From positions 98,451,213 to 98,515,212 of the forward strand of contig NC_135373.1 of the NCBI RefSeq assembly GCF_049243985.1: a DNA stretch of 64,000 nucleotides. Direction: 5' to 3'. Both the position numbers and the translations under genes were made by a program. The notes below the pieces were generated by a model that was not told the DNA's origin, made no database searches, and saw only the letters and a program-made list of their open reading frames with translations. Positions 44,801 to 55,400 of the stretch are shown piece by piece. The stretch comes from Paroedura picta (taxonomy: Eukaryota > Chordata > Lepidosauria > Squamata > Gekkonidae). Positions within the stretch are counted from its first letter, which is position 1. Each line of letters begins with the position of its first letter.

Positions 44801-45740
44801 TCATGTTTAGAACTAAAATCAGGTACATCTGAATAGTTTGAGCAGCTACAACAGAACTAAAATTAGAACTGGACCAGAAAATCAGAACTAAAATTAGTTT
44901 GAGCACTGAGAAGTTACAAAATGTTGGTACTTAAGATGTATTTTTAAAGTTATTTCCTCATTACTATTTTAACCCTTTTTTACTTAGCCTAATTTGATAG
45001 AACCTTATATTAAAACTTTGGCATGGGGGTGTACTTACCCTCTCCTCACATCTGCTAAACTCACCTGTTTATTCCCTAAACATTTTATTACTGGAGTTGA
45101 CATTTCAGCACTGGGCCTGCCTCCTATCTGTATGCATTCTTACAGGAGGCTGAAATTCCTTATTATTGAATTCATTAATTTGAAAGATATTAATTTGAAA
45201 GATCTGAACCCTGGGTTTGGACCACCATAAATCATACACCCCTACATTCAGGGGACTCTCCCCTTCAAGGGGATATAACTGTTTCCTGGTCCAAAGGCAA
45301 ATTCTTGTGCCAGTTACTCCAAAGTAGGGTGAAGGCGGTGGGAAGGACAGCAGCAAGGGCACACATGGGATCCAAACTGTAACCCAAAACTAGATGGCCC
45401 TGCTTTGGATCAGGAAGCAAAACATGTCTTCTCAGAGGGCAGAGTCCCCTGAAGGTAGAGGGGTATGGCATGTGATGGTCCAACCTTTATTTTGGGATGC
45501 AGAGGGCATGCAGTCTTCCCAGGTCCTTATTCAAATCTTCTTTGAAATACAGGCTTCTCTGGGGCACTCTGAACAGAAGCTTGTGGTGCCAGAACTAATG
45601 TTTGGATTGAGCACTGCTGCATGTCCTCTTGCAGGCTGGAAAGTCTCCAGTTGTTGTTTGAGGTGGTCCAAAGATTGTTTTGGGGTACAGCCTGGCCCTA
45701 ATGTCCACCTGTGTAAAGTGGGTATACCCCACTTTGGAGT

Positions 45741-45849
45741 TGTTGTTGTTATGTGCGAAGTCGTGTCCGACCCATCGCGACCCCATGGACAATGATCCTC
45801 CAGGCCTTCCTGTCCTCTACCATTCCCCGGAGTCCATTTAAGTTTGCAA
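45741..45849 (-). mobile_element. BovB/RTE LINE 3' end, short insertion
   Basis: The block gtcgtgtccgacccatcgcg followed by accccatggacaatgatcct is the reverse complement of a BovB-type 3' terminus, with a GTT-repeat end on the left. A perfect 10-bp target duplication, ACTTTGGAGT, lies at 45731-45740 and 45850-45859. It is a severely 5'-truncated copy, or a SINE using the same tail. Confidence 0.75.
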
Positions 45850-45859
45850 ACTTTGGAGT

Positions 45860-46953
45860 AGCTGGCCCCAAAATTGGGCTTTGACCAGGAAACAGCCCTG
45901 AATATCAGGGGGGTGAGTTATGGTGATCCAAATTTTATATTAGGGTTCAGAGATTTCAAATTCTTCTTAGCAGTTTTGGTTGAATTCACAAATAAGTAAT
46001 GAATTAGGAATTGGGAACTAGGAACCAACTTCAGTCTCCTCATTCTTATCAAGCCTTGCAACTACCAGTTGGCCAATATAACTAGAAATCTCTATTTTCT
46101 AATTATTTCCCCATAAGGCTCTTAACTCTTAATCCTCTCCATTTCTTCCTTTTTTCTGACCCCAACTTGCATTTTCTCTTTGCCATGTAGACTTTACTCC
46201 TTAATAGCACTTAGTTCACTGCCTTCCTTTTTCTTCTCAACTGCATTTGAATTTCTTTAACTTACTGCAATTGTGTCCATAATCTCACTCCTTCTGTATC
46301 TATCTCCTCTACATGGTTCTTTCCAGAGCCTTCATTCTCCAAATATCAATCTTCCAGTTAAGCCTGAAATTAACTTTTGTTTTTGTTGCTTGTAGCCTTT
46401 CCTCCTGTAGTTCTCTGCCATTGGAATATCCTTCATCTCGCCATCGTTAATATGTATTTCATTAAAGTAAATGTTGTACATCTGTTTGCAGTGTCCCACT
46501 GGAGTTAGCAACATGCCATATGACAATGAAGTAAGGAACCATGCACTGTAGACATCTTTTTAGTCCCATAGCATAGTCATGCCCTTAGATGGAAGCTTCT
46601 TAGGGAATACTTTGTTCTTGTATGAAAATGGTTGATCACCATAATTGCTACTACTGAAAGGCAAAATAAGACTAGAAACTACAGTGCTAACCACACATTT
46701 GGCAAAATGTATTACATTTCTTGATCCACCACATCCTTCTTCTTGTGACTGATTAGCTGTAAAATACACACTAGGGATTCACATTTACCATACTTGACCC
46801 TCCCCATCTGAATATGAAGGTAATTCAGAAAAGAGATTATTTACCCAAGTCAAGTGCTTAGTGAATGTATGAGTTATGCAACAAAACCCCGAAATGAAGT
46901 TAAAGTTCCAAGGAAAAAAGAAAACAAAAAACAGAAAATGGATTTTCAAAAGT
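45860..46953. other. Intergenic, no feature recognised
   Basis: AT-rich sequence downstream of the MEI1 3' end. No exon or repeat could be supported. Confidence 0.35.
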
Positions 46954-47166
46954 TTTATTATAGAGTTGTATACTGAACAGCTAACTAAACCATTTGTTAT
47001 TTCTGGAACAGTTTCTTTTCTCTGACACTATGTTTAAGTCTGACTGGAAAAAAGTTGCAAAGGCAAGTTGCTTTATCCATCCATGATGTTTCTGTGCAGC
47101 ACTGGATTTTTCCCCTTATCTCAGTCTCTAATGTGTGAGAGTGACACCGCCACACCTCCAAGACAT
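46954..47166 (-). other. MEI1: Possible alternative 3'-terminal exon of MEI1 with poly(A) signal
   Basis: The acceptor TGAATTCAG at 47167 is followed by an open stretch of 56 codons (DVLEVWRCHSH to KKLFQK) ending at 46997, and AATAAA lies at 46959-46954. The reading phase (1) does not fit the exon at 49315-49494, which already has an in-phase stop. It could be a 3' UTR exon, an alternative end or chance. Confidence 0.3.
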
Positions 47167-47254
47167 CTGAATTCAAAGGCATGAGTGAAAAACCAAAGAA
47201 AGTAAGAGCTGTGAAGACATACTGCCTAGAAAAGGTTTACAGTGGTGTTTAGGA

Positions 47255-48479
47255 GCTGATCGCAAAGGCAGCCCAAGTGGCATATTACCATCTGCACCAA
47301 GCTAGGCTGCTAGTGCCCCACCTGTCCCCAGAACATTTGGCCACAGTGATCCATACAACGGTCACTTCCAGGTTAGACTTATGTAACTCACTGTATGCAG
47401 GCCTTCCCGTCCCTGACCTGGAAATTGCAGTTGGTGCAAAATGCGGCTGCTAGAATCCTCACAAGCTCATCCATATCCAGCCTGTACAGAGGCAGCTGCA
47501 TTGGTTACCAATTAGCTTCCAGATCAAGTCCATGGTTCTGCTTACCTTTAAGGCCATCCGTGGCCTGGGTCCCACATATCAGAGGAACCACTTGTCTCCT
47601 TATGTCCCCCAAAGGGCTTGTCGCTCTGTGGGTTTGAATCTGCTGGTTGTCCTCAGTCTCTGGGAGCTCCATCTGGCCTCGACCAGAGCCAGGGCTTTTT
47701 CAGTGGAATGAGCTCCCAGAAGAGCTGAGGATCCTGATGGAGCTACCACAGTTCCGCAGGGCCTGCAAGATGGAGCTCTTCTGCCAGGCATTTGGTTGAG
47801 GCCAGGCCAGGAAGATCGGGTCCCCCCTGTATAGGCCCCATGTGACAAACATTTGGGCATGAGGTACCTCTCCTGAGGGCTGTGGTGGATCACTGTCATC
47901 AGGCATGGATGGGTGGGGAGGGAAGGACATAGTTTGGATTTTGCTGCCAATATTGTTTTATTTTATGTGGCTTTATGGATTTTTAAAGGTAAAGGTATCC
48001 CCTGTGCAAGTACCGGGTCATGTCTGACCCTTGGGGTGACGCCCTCTAGCGTTTTCATGGCAGACTCAATACAGGGTGGTTTGCCATTCCCTTTCCCAGT
48101 CATTACCGTTTTTTTTTAAGAGCCTCTTGTGGCGCAGAGTGGTAAGGCAGCAGTAATGCAGTCTGAAAACTCTGCCCATGAGACTGGGAGTTCGATCCCA
48201 GCAGCCGGCTCAGGGTTGACTCAGCCTTCCATCCTTCCGAGGTCGATAAAATGAGTATCCAGCTTGCTGGGGGGTAAACGCTAATGACTGGGGAAGGCAC
48301 TGGCAAACCACCCCGTATTGAGTCTGCCATGAAAACCATAGAGGCCGTCACCCCAAGGGTCAGACATGACTCGTTGCTTGCACAGGGGATACCTTTACCT
48401 TTTTATGGATTTTTACTTTAAACTGCCACAAACCAGCAGGGTCCAGGAGTGGCAGTTAATAAAAGCAAATATAAACAAA
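47255..48479 (+). repeat. L2 LINE 3' part, interrupted by SINEs
   Basis: The sequence aligns with the C-terminal part of the intact L2 (accaagctaggctgctagtg, acttccaggttagact, ttggttaccaattagc) through to a short tail at 48416-48479. A Sauria SINE pair is inserted at 47986-48401, and a Helitron sits directly in the A-rich tail at 48480. Confidence 0.8.
47986..48401. mobile_element. Head-to-head Sauria SINE pair
   Basis: Positions 47986-48108 are the 3' half of a Sauria SINE in minus orientation; 48117-48401 are a full copy in plus orientation. They meet at a T run (48109-48117). Both tacctt tails point outward. One perfect 14-bp duplication, TTTATGGATTTTTA, brackets the whole unit (47972-47985 and 48402-48415). 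Confidence 0.9.
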
Positions 48480-49153
48480 CTAGATATTAAGCCCGCTGTG
48501 GCCAAAATACAGCGGGCCCTAGCATGGTGGGTGGGTGGAGGGATGGGGTGAAGGAAGGAGGAAAAGGAGAAAGAGAGACAGAGAGAAAGACAGAAAGAAA
48601 GGGAGGAAGATAGAGACAGAAGAAGAGGGAGAGAAACAGGTAGCCAGAAAGAGGCAGATGGGAGAGAGGGAGGAAGGAAGAAAGGGAAAAACAAAGGGAA
48701 TGCTGGGAAGAAGGGAAGGATAAAGGAAATGTTGGGAGGAAGGGAGGAACAGAGAAAGGTAGGTGGCCTGAAAGGGGACTTTGCGGCCTACTGCTGGGCC
48801 TAGGGGCAAGCTCGGCTGCCCCAGGGCCTGGCAGAAGGCTCGGGAAAGCGGCGGCAGGCTTTGCGGCCTTCTGCCGGGCCCAGGGGCAGGCAAGGCTGCC
48901 CCAGGGGCCGGCAGAAGGCTCCCTGGGCGAGGGGAAGCTGGCCGGAGGGCTTACCGCTGGGGAAGGCTTCTTCCTCTGAGCGGCGACTCCCCAGCCGGCT
49001 CAGGCAAGGCTGGGCCAACCAGCCAATGGGGAGCCGCGCTTCGCGGCTCCTGATTGGGCCCTTCGAGTTTTTATCCCGGACAGAGCCCGCCCATTCTCCT
49101 CCCCTTTAGCCCTTACTCCTTTATTTAATCTGCTCCACAGGAGCGGTTAAAGA
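48480..49153 (-). mobile_element. Non-autonomous Helitron, complete ends
   Basis: Read on the minus strand it starts A|TCTTTAACCGCTCC (49153) and ends CTAG|T (48480). The 3' hairpin is gcccgctgt/acagcgggc at 48491-48499 and 48509-48517, with 7 nt between hairpin and CTAG, as in the copy at 42832-43679. The 5' part shares attaaataaaggagtaagg and gctctgtccgggataaaaa with the other copies. The core has an approximately 230-bp almost pure purine tract (48530-48765, plus strand) and an approximately 81-bp GC-rich unit repeated twice (48781-48930). No transposase ORF is present. Confidence 0.85.
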
Positions 49154-49314
49154 TATGTCTGGCTATTTTACTGTATTTTTTTAATCTAATATTTTCTTTG
49201 CATCATAGTGTGTCTGAGCTCAAATGATAAAAAAGACCCAAATCAGAAAATGACACACTGAAAAAAAGAAAGCTAATAGACACCTCCTCATAAAATAGAT
49301 AACAACTACCAACC

Positions 49315-49494
49315 TCATCTGAACTTCCCTCCCAGCCACATTGCTGCCTGCATCTGACACTCGGTCATTCTTGCCAAAGGATACACCATGCTTTGATGGG
49401 TCTGTTGAATCCTGCTTGTTGAGGGAAGGCTTTCCAGCAAGTTTTGGATAGATGCTCTCTGGGATGAATCCAGTTGGCATTTCCCATTCTGAAG
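49315..49494 (-). CDS. MEI1: MEI1 probable C-terminal exon
   Basis: The acceptor is CAATACCAG. In the phase set by the previous exon it encodes 59 residues ([13 protein letters not shown] to LGGKFR) and a TGA. A second frame in the same stretch is also open ([10 protein letters not shown] to GREVQMR), so the exon limits are not certain. Confidence 0.45.
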   Translation of the reverse strand, partial: LQNGKCQLDSSQRASIQNLLESLPSTSRIQQTHQSMVYPLARMTECQMQAAMWLGGKFR

Positions 49495-52400
49495 CTGGTA
49501 TTGAAGTGAAAGGTATTATGGAAATAATTAACAAGGATGTTCCTTCACTTCCTCCAATAGCAATAAAAGGCATGTCCAAGAGCAATAAAAAACCTGTCCA
49601 AATGGCAGCATTCCGTGCTGCTGGCTTAACACGGTAGCATTACACCAAAAGCACAGAAAGCGTATGGGGAAAGCCTTTCAGATAAAGAAAGTATCTTTTA
49701 CCCAGTTTACCTTTCAAATGTCAAAATATCTCATTTCTGCATAGCGGTTGGCAATACTGGTCCTGTTCCCGTCTGGGATCTGTATTGATACAAACTGAAA
49801 GGAGACCTGCATCTATGCACACATGTAGCTCTGCTGCATTCAGGATAGCATAAGGTTACTCTTCTCCCCATCTCATTTTTTTGTACTGACAACTGATAAG
49901 ATAGAAGCTGGAAGAACGATCTTAATCTTGACCTCACAGTCAGCTCATATTTACCGAATCATCTTTGTCAAACAACTCACCTGGAGAACAAAGGAGTGAA
50001 GAGCACTGACTGTGGCCTCAGGAAGGTCTGACAATTTGGTATTTGCAGCTTCTTCAAGTATATGGCTAATTTCAGTCTGGGAAATAAGACTAGTGTTCTG
50101 ATACTGCACACACTGAACCAAAAAAGGGGGAAAATGCATTTGGAAAGTTATATGTGAATTTTAACATAGACATCTGCTGAGAACACAGTGCTGGAAGCCA
50201 CCACAAATTTTATTGTAACAGATGCTTCAGCAATATTCAAGAATGTTAGAAATATTTATATTCAGGTGAGTAGTTGAATTGGTTTAGAGCAGCAGAACAA
50301 AATTTGACTCCAGTGGCACCTTTAAGACAAAGTTTTATTTAACATATATATGCTCTGGTGTGCACGCACACTTCTTCAGATAAGCTTATACCTTAAATAA
50401 AACTTAATTAGTAATCACTTTGAATGTACTTGCCCCATTTTGGGCAAGGGATAGGGACAGAAAGCCAACTGAATCTTTGAGTTTAATGATTCTACAAAAA
50501 AGGAGTGAAGAACACTGACTAGGAATTAAAGCTCCAACATTATAAAATACTGCATATGTGTTTTCAGGGCATGAAAGGGAGACAATTTCATCACACTGGA
50601 GTGTTCCAAATGTCTATCAGCCACAGGGAAGGAAAAAGAGAATATACCAGCTCTTCCAAAGATTGACAACTTGAGAACAAATATTAAGATTTGAATGTGG
50701 TGATGTATTAAGTACATGTATGGAAATAATTGGCACCTTTAATTCATATTGAAGTTTTGCTCAAGACCCCTTTTTTCTAATAATACATAGCATTGATTAG
50801 CTTCCACTGCCATGCAGAATAGATACTTTAAAATAATTTATTTAGAATATATGTACAGTACCTTTTAGGCATTAAAATATCATAACATGGCTTAAAATTA
50901 GAAGTCAAAAAACTAATACATATAATAAATCTAAAATAGCATCAGATTTAAATTTTAAAAGTCACATAAAATGCATTCTAAAGGGCCTGGGTGTAGGCTA
51001 TATGAATACATAGGCATACTGTATATACTACAAGAACATGATATATATTAGCAAGGTAACAGTATGTATCATAGGTACTCACCAAAGTAACAAGTCTGAG
51101 AATTTCAGGATGAAGAAAGGAATTCTCACCACCATCCAGAAGTGTGATCAGCAAAAATTTATTCCACGGTTGTGAAACAACATGACTTGCTAAAATTGGA
51201 GAAACCAATCACAAATAATTTTCTCAAAAACGATCTAGTTGAAGAGGTTCCAATTCCAAATTACTGTATTCATGCATGTGAATTTAAGATTTTTTTTTGT
51301 CATCAACAATCATATTTTTTTAAACAGAAGCAGTGGTTATGGAGATAAAATTTACTGCATCTCAATCAGCAAGTGGTTACTGCTGGCCACATTAGAATTT
51401 AAGCACTTTATTCACAATCAAACTGCACCAAGAGAAGAAAAACATTTAGAGAACGTACAGTTGTTATATGAGTAATCTATGAAGCTGGATCAGAAACAAA
51501 TACAGAGTTGTTCAGAGATGCCTATCTTGCTTTTTTCCCATTGCAAAACATATTTGTTCAGCTTCTTGCTGTACTATATTAATATTATAAAGTTACTACA
51601 CAGGTCTTTAATGTCATTGTCACTCTAGCGAGCCAGTGTTGTTTAGTGTCCATAGTATCAGACTAGGGTCTGGGAGACCAAGTTCAAATCCTCACTCTAC
51701 CATGGAAGCTTTGCGTGTGATCTTGGGCCTAACCTGCTTCACAGAAAATGGAGTAATAAACAGAAAGAAATTTTCAAGCTGGCAATGGCAAAAAGCTTTA
51801 TTCAGAACAATTCCCTAGGTATAAAACCTCATTTTCATATTTTACTTTTCGTATTTTACTTCCTCAGTAATAAGAAACTTATTTCTTATAAATGGGGTCA
51901 TTTATAAGATAGTTACCTTTATGGACCTTTGATACCAATAGACCCAAATTAGATGGCTTAAAATATGAAGTATAAGAATTAGGTAGTGGGTTGAAGACTT
52001 TGTATCCCTGGAAAAAAAAACAATTAAGAAATAAGTTTACTGAGGAAGTAAAATACGAAAACGAGGTTTTATACCTAGGAACTCCTTCTGAATAAAGTTT
52101 TTTGCCATCGCCAGCTTGGAAATTTCTTTCTGTTTACTCATCTTCAGCTGATGGATCGTCTCTGCTTGTCATAAAATGGAGGGCAGGAAAATGTCAGCCA
52201 ATCTGGATCATAGAATCATAGAGTTGGAAGGGACCATACAGGCCATCTAGTCCAACCCCCTGCTCAACGCAAAATCAGCCCTAAGCATCCTAAAGCATCC
52301 AAGAAAAGTGTGTATCCAACCTTTGCTTGAAGACTGCCAGTGATCCTCACTGAAAGTCCACATCCTATCACTCCAAGTGCAAGAGAATATGGAGCAAAAT

Positions 52401-55400
52401 AAATACAGTGAATATAAACAACTGTGACAAAGGCTTTACCAATGTCCTGGTTCTTTCCATGCAGGTATTCCAGCAAGATTTCCAGACAGCCAATAACAGT
52501 TTGTGACAGCAACAAGTCCTTCTGTGAATATAAAGAACAGAGTAGACACAATTAATTTCACAGAAATCCTATTAAAGACAGCTTCACAGTAGAAATGAGT
52601 CTATCATATACTATTTTCCTGTAACATGTGGTGAAGTAACTATATGTCCCTCTCCTGCAGCTCAATGGAGTTAAAAATACTGCTCAAATACCTTATTGCT
52701 CTTGTAGCCTCTTACTAGAGGAGGAATAAAAGCTATTGCTCTTAACTTAAGGGACATTCTGGAGTGTATACACAATTTGCACTGAAGAAGAATAATTCTG
52801 AGATACCCACTGTGGTGTCTGTGGGCACCATGGTGCACACAGACATATCTCCTGGTGCCCTCTTTTAGAAACTGAGCATGACTAGGTGAGGCTCAGATGT
52901 TGGGTATCCCTGGAATAATGATTACTTCTCAACATTTAATAGAAAAGCTTGTAAAGATTTCTCTTTGGACTGGCATTTTAAACAGGATTGCTGCTGTTGG
53001 CAAACTTTTATTTCTATTAACAGATAGATTTATACCTGAACCAATAGGTTCTGTAGACTGATGACCAAGGATAGGACATGCCACGTAGCCAACGGAAACA
53101 AAGTGGCATCTTCCTTTGATGATGCCAGATCCTTCCCATTTTTGTCCGTTTGATGTACAACAAACTTCACAAGGGAAGAAGAGAGGTTCTGCCTAAGGAA
53201 GGCTCTTAGAAACAGAAGGATGCTGACTGGATATAAAAAACATGTATTAGCATGGAAGAAATCTCCGCATTGCACACATCCTGCCCAGAGATTTCCCAGT
53301 GTTGAATGATTCTGACAAAAGTGCCACCTACCAAAGAACAATGTGGGCTTCTTCTTCTTGAAAGCAACTGCACAGAAGACCTGATCCACTTCCAGACAGA
53401 TTACATGATGCACCTTTTAGAAAGGGATCACAGGGAATGATTGGGATAGAGGAAGGGGAAAGAAGCAGACAGGTCTGGAAGACAAAAGGCCACTGTGCAG
53501 AGCTCTCAAAAACCTGGCAACAGACCAACATGCAGCTCATCCAATTTATTCCCTAGGTTATTCATTTACGACAGAGGCCATATGAGGTCAAAACGAGCAA
53601 ACAGACACAATTAACTATACAACTTGCTTTTGAGTCATCCTCATTTGAATAGGACAGCTTACATATCTAAACTGATGCTTTCCTTCAGAGGATTAGGGAA
53701 TGGCATGACATTAGCTCATATTCACAATCATTCGATACATTCATTTATCCACTCCAGCGCCACTGACAAAACACCAAAGAACAGTGAGCATCTGGGATTA
53801 TTCCCATTCATAAAATAAAAGCTTTAATTCACCAAGTGATCTTGAGCCAACTGTTTCCAAACCCACATTTGATATGGTTCACCTCATTTACATATACTGC
53901 CCACATAATTTATGGAATAGATGATTTGGGGACAAAAAACTAGCTTTACATCTGGATGAACAATGTATCAGTTATAAACACAACAGATTTGAAGAGTCAA
54001 TAGTCGGAGGTTAACAGTGTTCAATTTGGCCTGGATCCTGTCCCTAATTAAGAATAAATTGTGAATGGTATCTATAAGAAGAAATTTTGTTTTCATGTTA
54101 CTAGTTACCTCTCCTGCTTGACAGCTTGCGTACAAACCTACGAAATTTCTAACCTCTGTTTTATAAATATGTTGCTGAGTCAAGAGAGCAGCAGTCAGCA
54201 GCCAAGCAGAGCACAGAAGTGCTTCATTGGACATTGAGAAGGCTGTTTCAGAAGGGGAAGGCACAGGCAGCATCCAGGTGAGCTGGAGAACTCTCTCAAG
54301 TAGCTCTAGCAAAGGCATATTGGAAAGCAGCATAGCCACCACTAAAAAAGAAAACAGGTTTGAGCACTAGACTGTATCACAAGATTGCTAGTAGAGCAGG
54401 AAGCCAGTGTAGCTACCAGTAACACCCACAAAGAGCAACAATTTTGATCATACCCCTCTCCCTTCCCCAAAATTAGGCATCTAGTTAGCACTTAGATTCT
54501 TAGACTATCCAATACGTCTTTTAACCTTAGCAGGATATATGTAATGGATAAATGTAATCCCCAACATGGCCACTTAAATCCAGAGATCAGAATCACAAAC
54601 AGACAAGATAGGTCTTTCTACAAACGTAAAAAGGGCCTAGGTTTGCAGAAAAATCTGAAATCTTCCACAGTTGGACTATGTCATGTTATCCTACCTTTAC
54701 ACAATCTAGCAAGACAGATCTTAGTACATTTAAAGGAAATAATGCAGAAAAATATAAAACCTCTAGTAGCTTAGGGAGGGTTTAATTTTTTACCGCCATC
54801 TGTATTATACTGTATTGCTGGTCCTTTTTAAGGAGATGGGTTTTAATGGGATTTTTATTGGGGATTTTATTGTACTGTATCATTATTTAACCCGGCAAGA
54901 GTTGGCCTGCAGAGTGTGGAGGGTAATAAATATGATGATGATGATGATGATGATAGGGAGGGGTATTTGTTACACCCAAACAGGGCCCATTTTTATCTTT
55001 TTTGTTACCTCTTTGCTGACTAGAAGGTGTTGTCTGCTGAAGGCTCCAATACAAGAAGTTCAGTGATGGTTGCAGAAGCTCAAAGTCTGTTGGGCTGCAT
55101 TTCCCAGACAAATTGCTGACTGCATGACAAAGATACCCTATATAATTTTCAACTTTTCCAATTTTAATGTACCAAGTCCTTGGGAACAACCCAGTGATCC
55201 CATTAAACAAGCTTTGACCTCCAATCAAACCCTGCTGTTTTCCACATATGGACAGGCATGTATATTTCTCCCCCATAGCTGCTGCAGCTAGCAGTGCAGT
55301 ACAGCAACAACAGGGCTTCCAGATGGCAGGTTTCCCCATAGATTCCCCATAACCAATTTATTTCCTACCACCCAGGCAACCACTTTTTCATGCTGTTTTT

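Noticed and set aside
48484-49150. Interpretation of the GC-rich element as piggyBac, because TTAA occurs near both ends
   Set aside because: The TTAA motifs lie inside the ends and are not kept in the other copies. The TC start, hairpin, 7-nt spacer, CTAG and A|T site fit a Helitron.
54932-54954. ATG-unit trinucleotide run as a functional repeat
   Set aside because: An ordinary short microsatellite at a LINE tail inside an intron.
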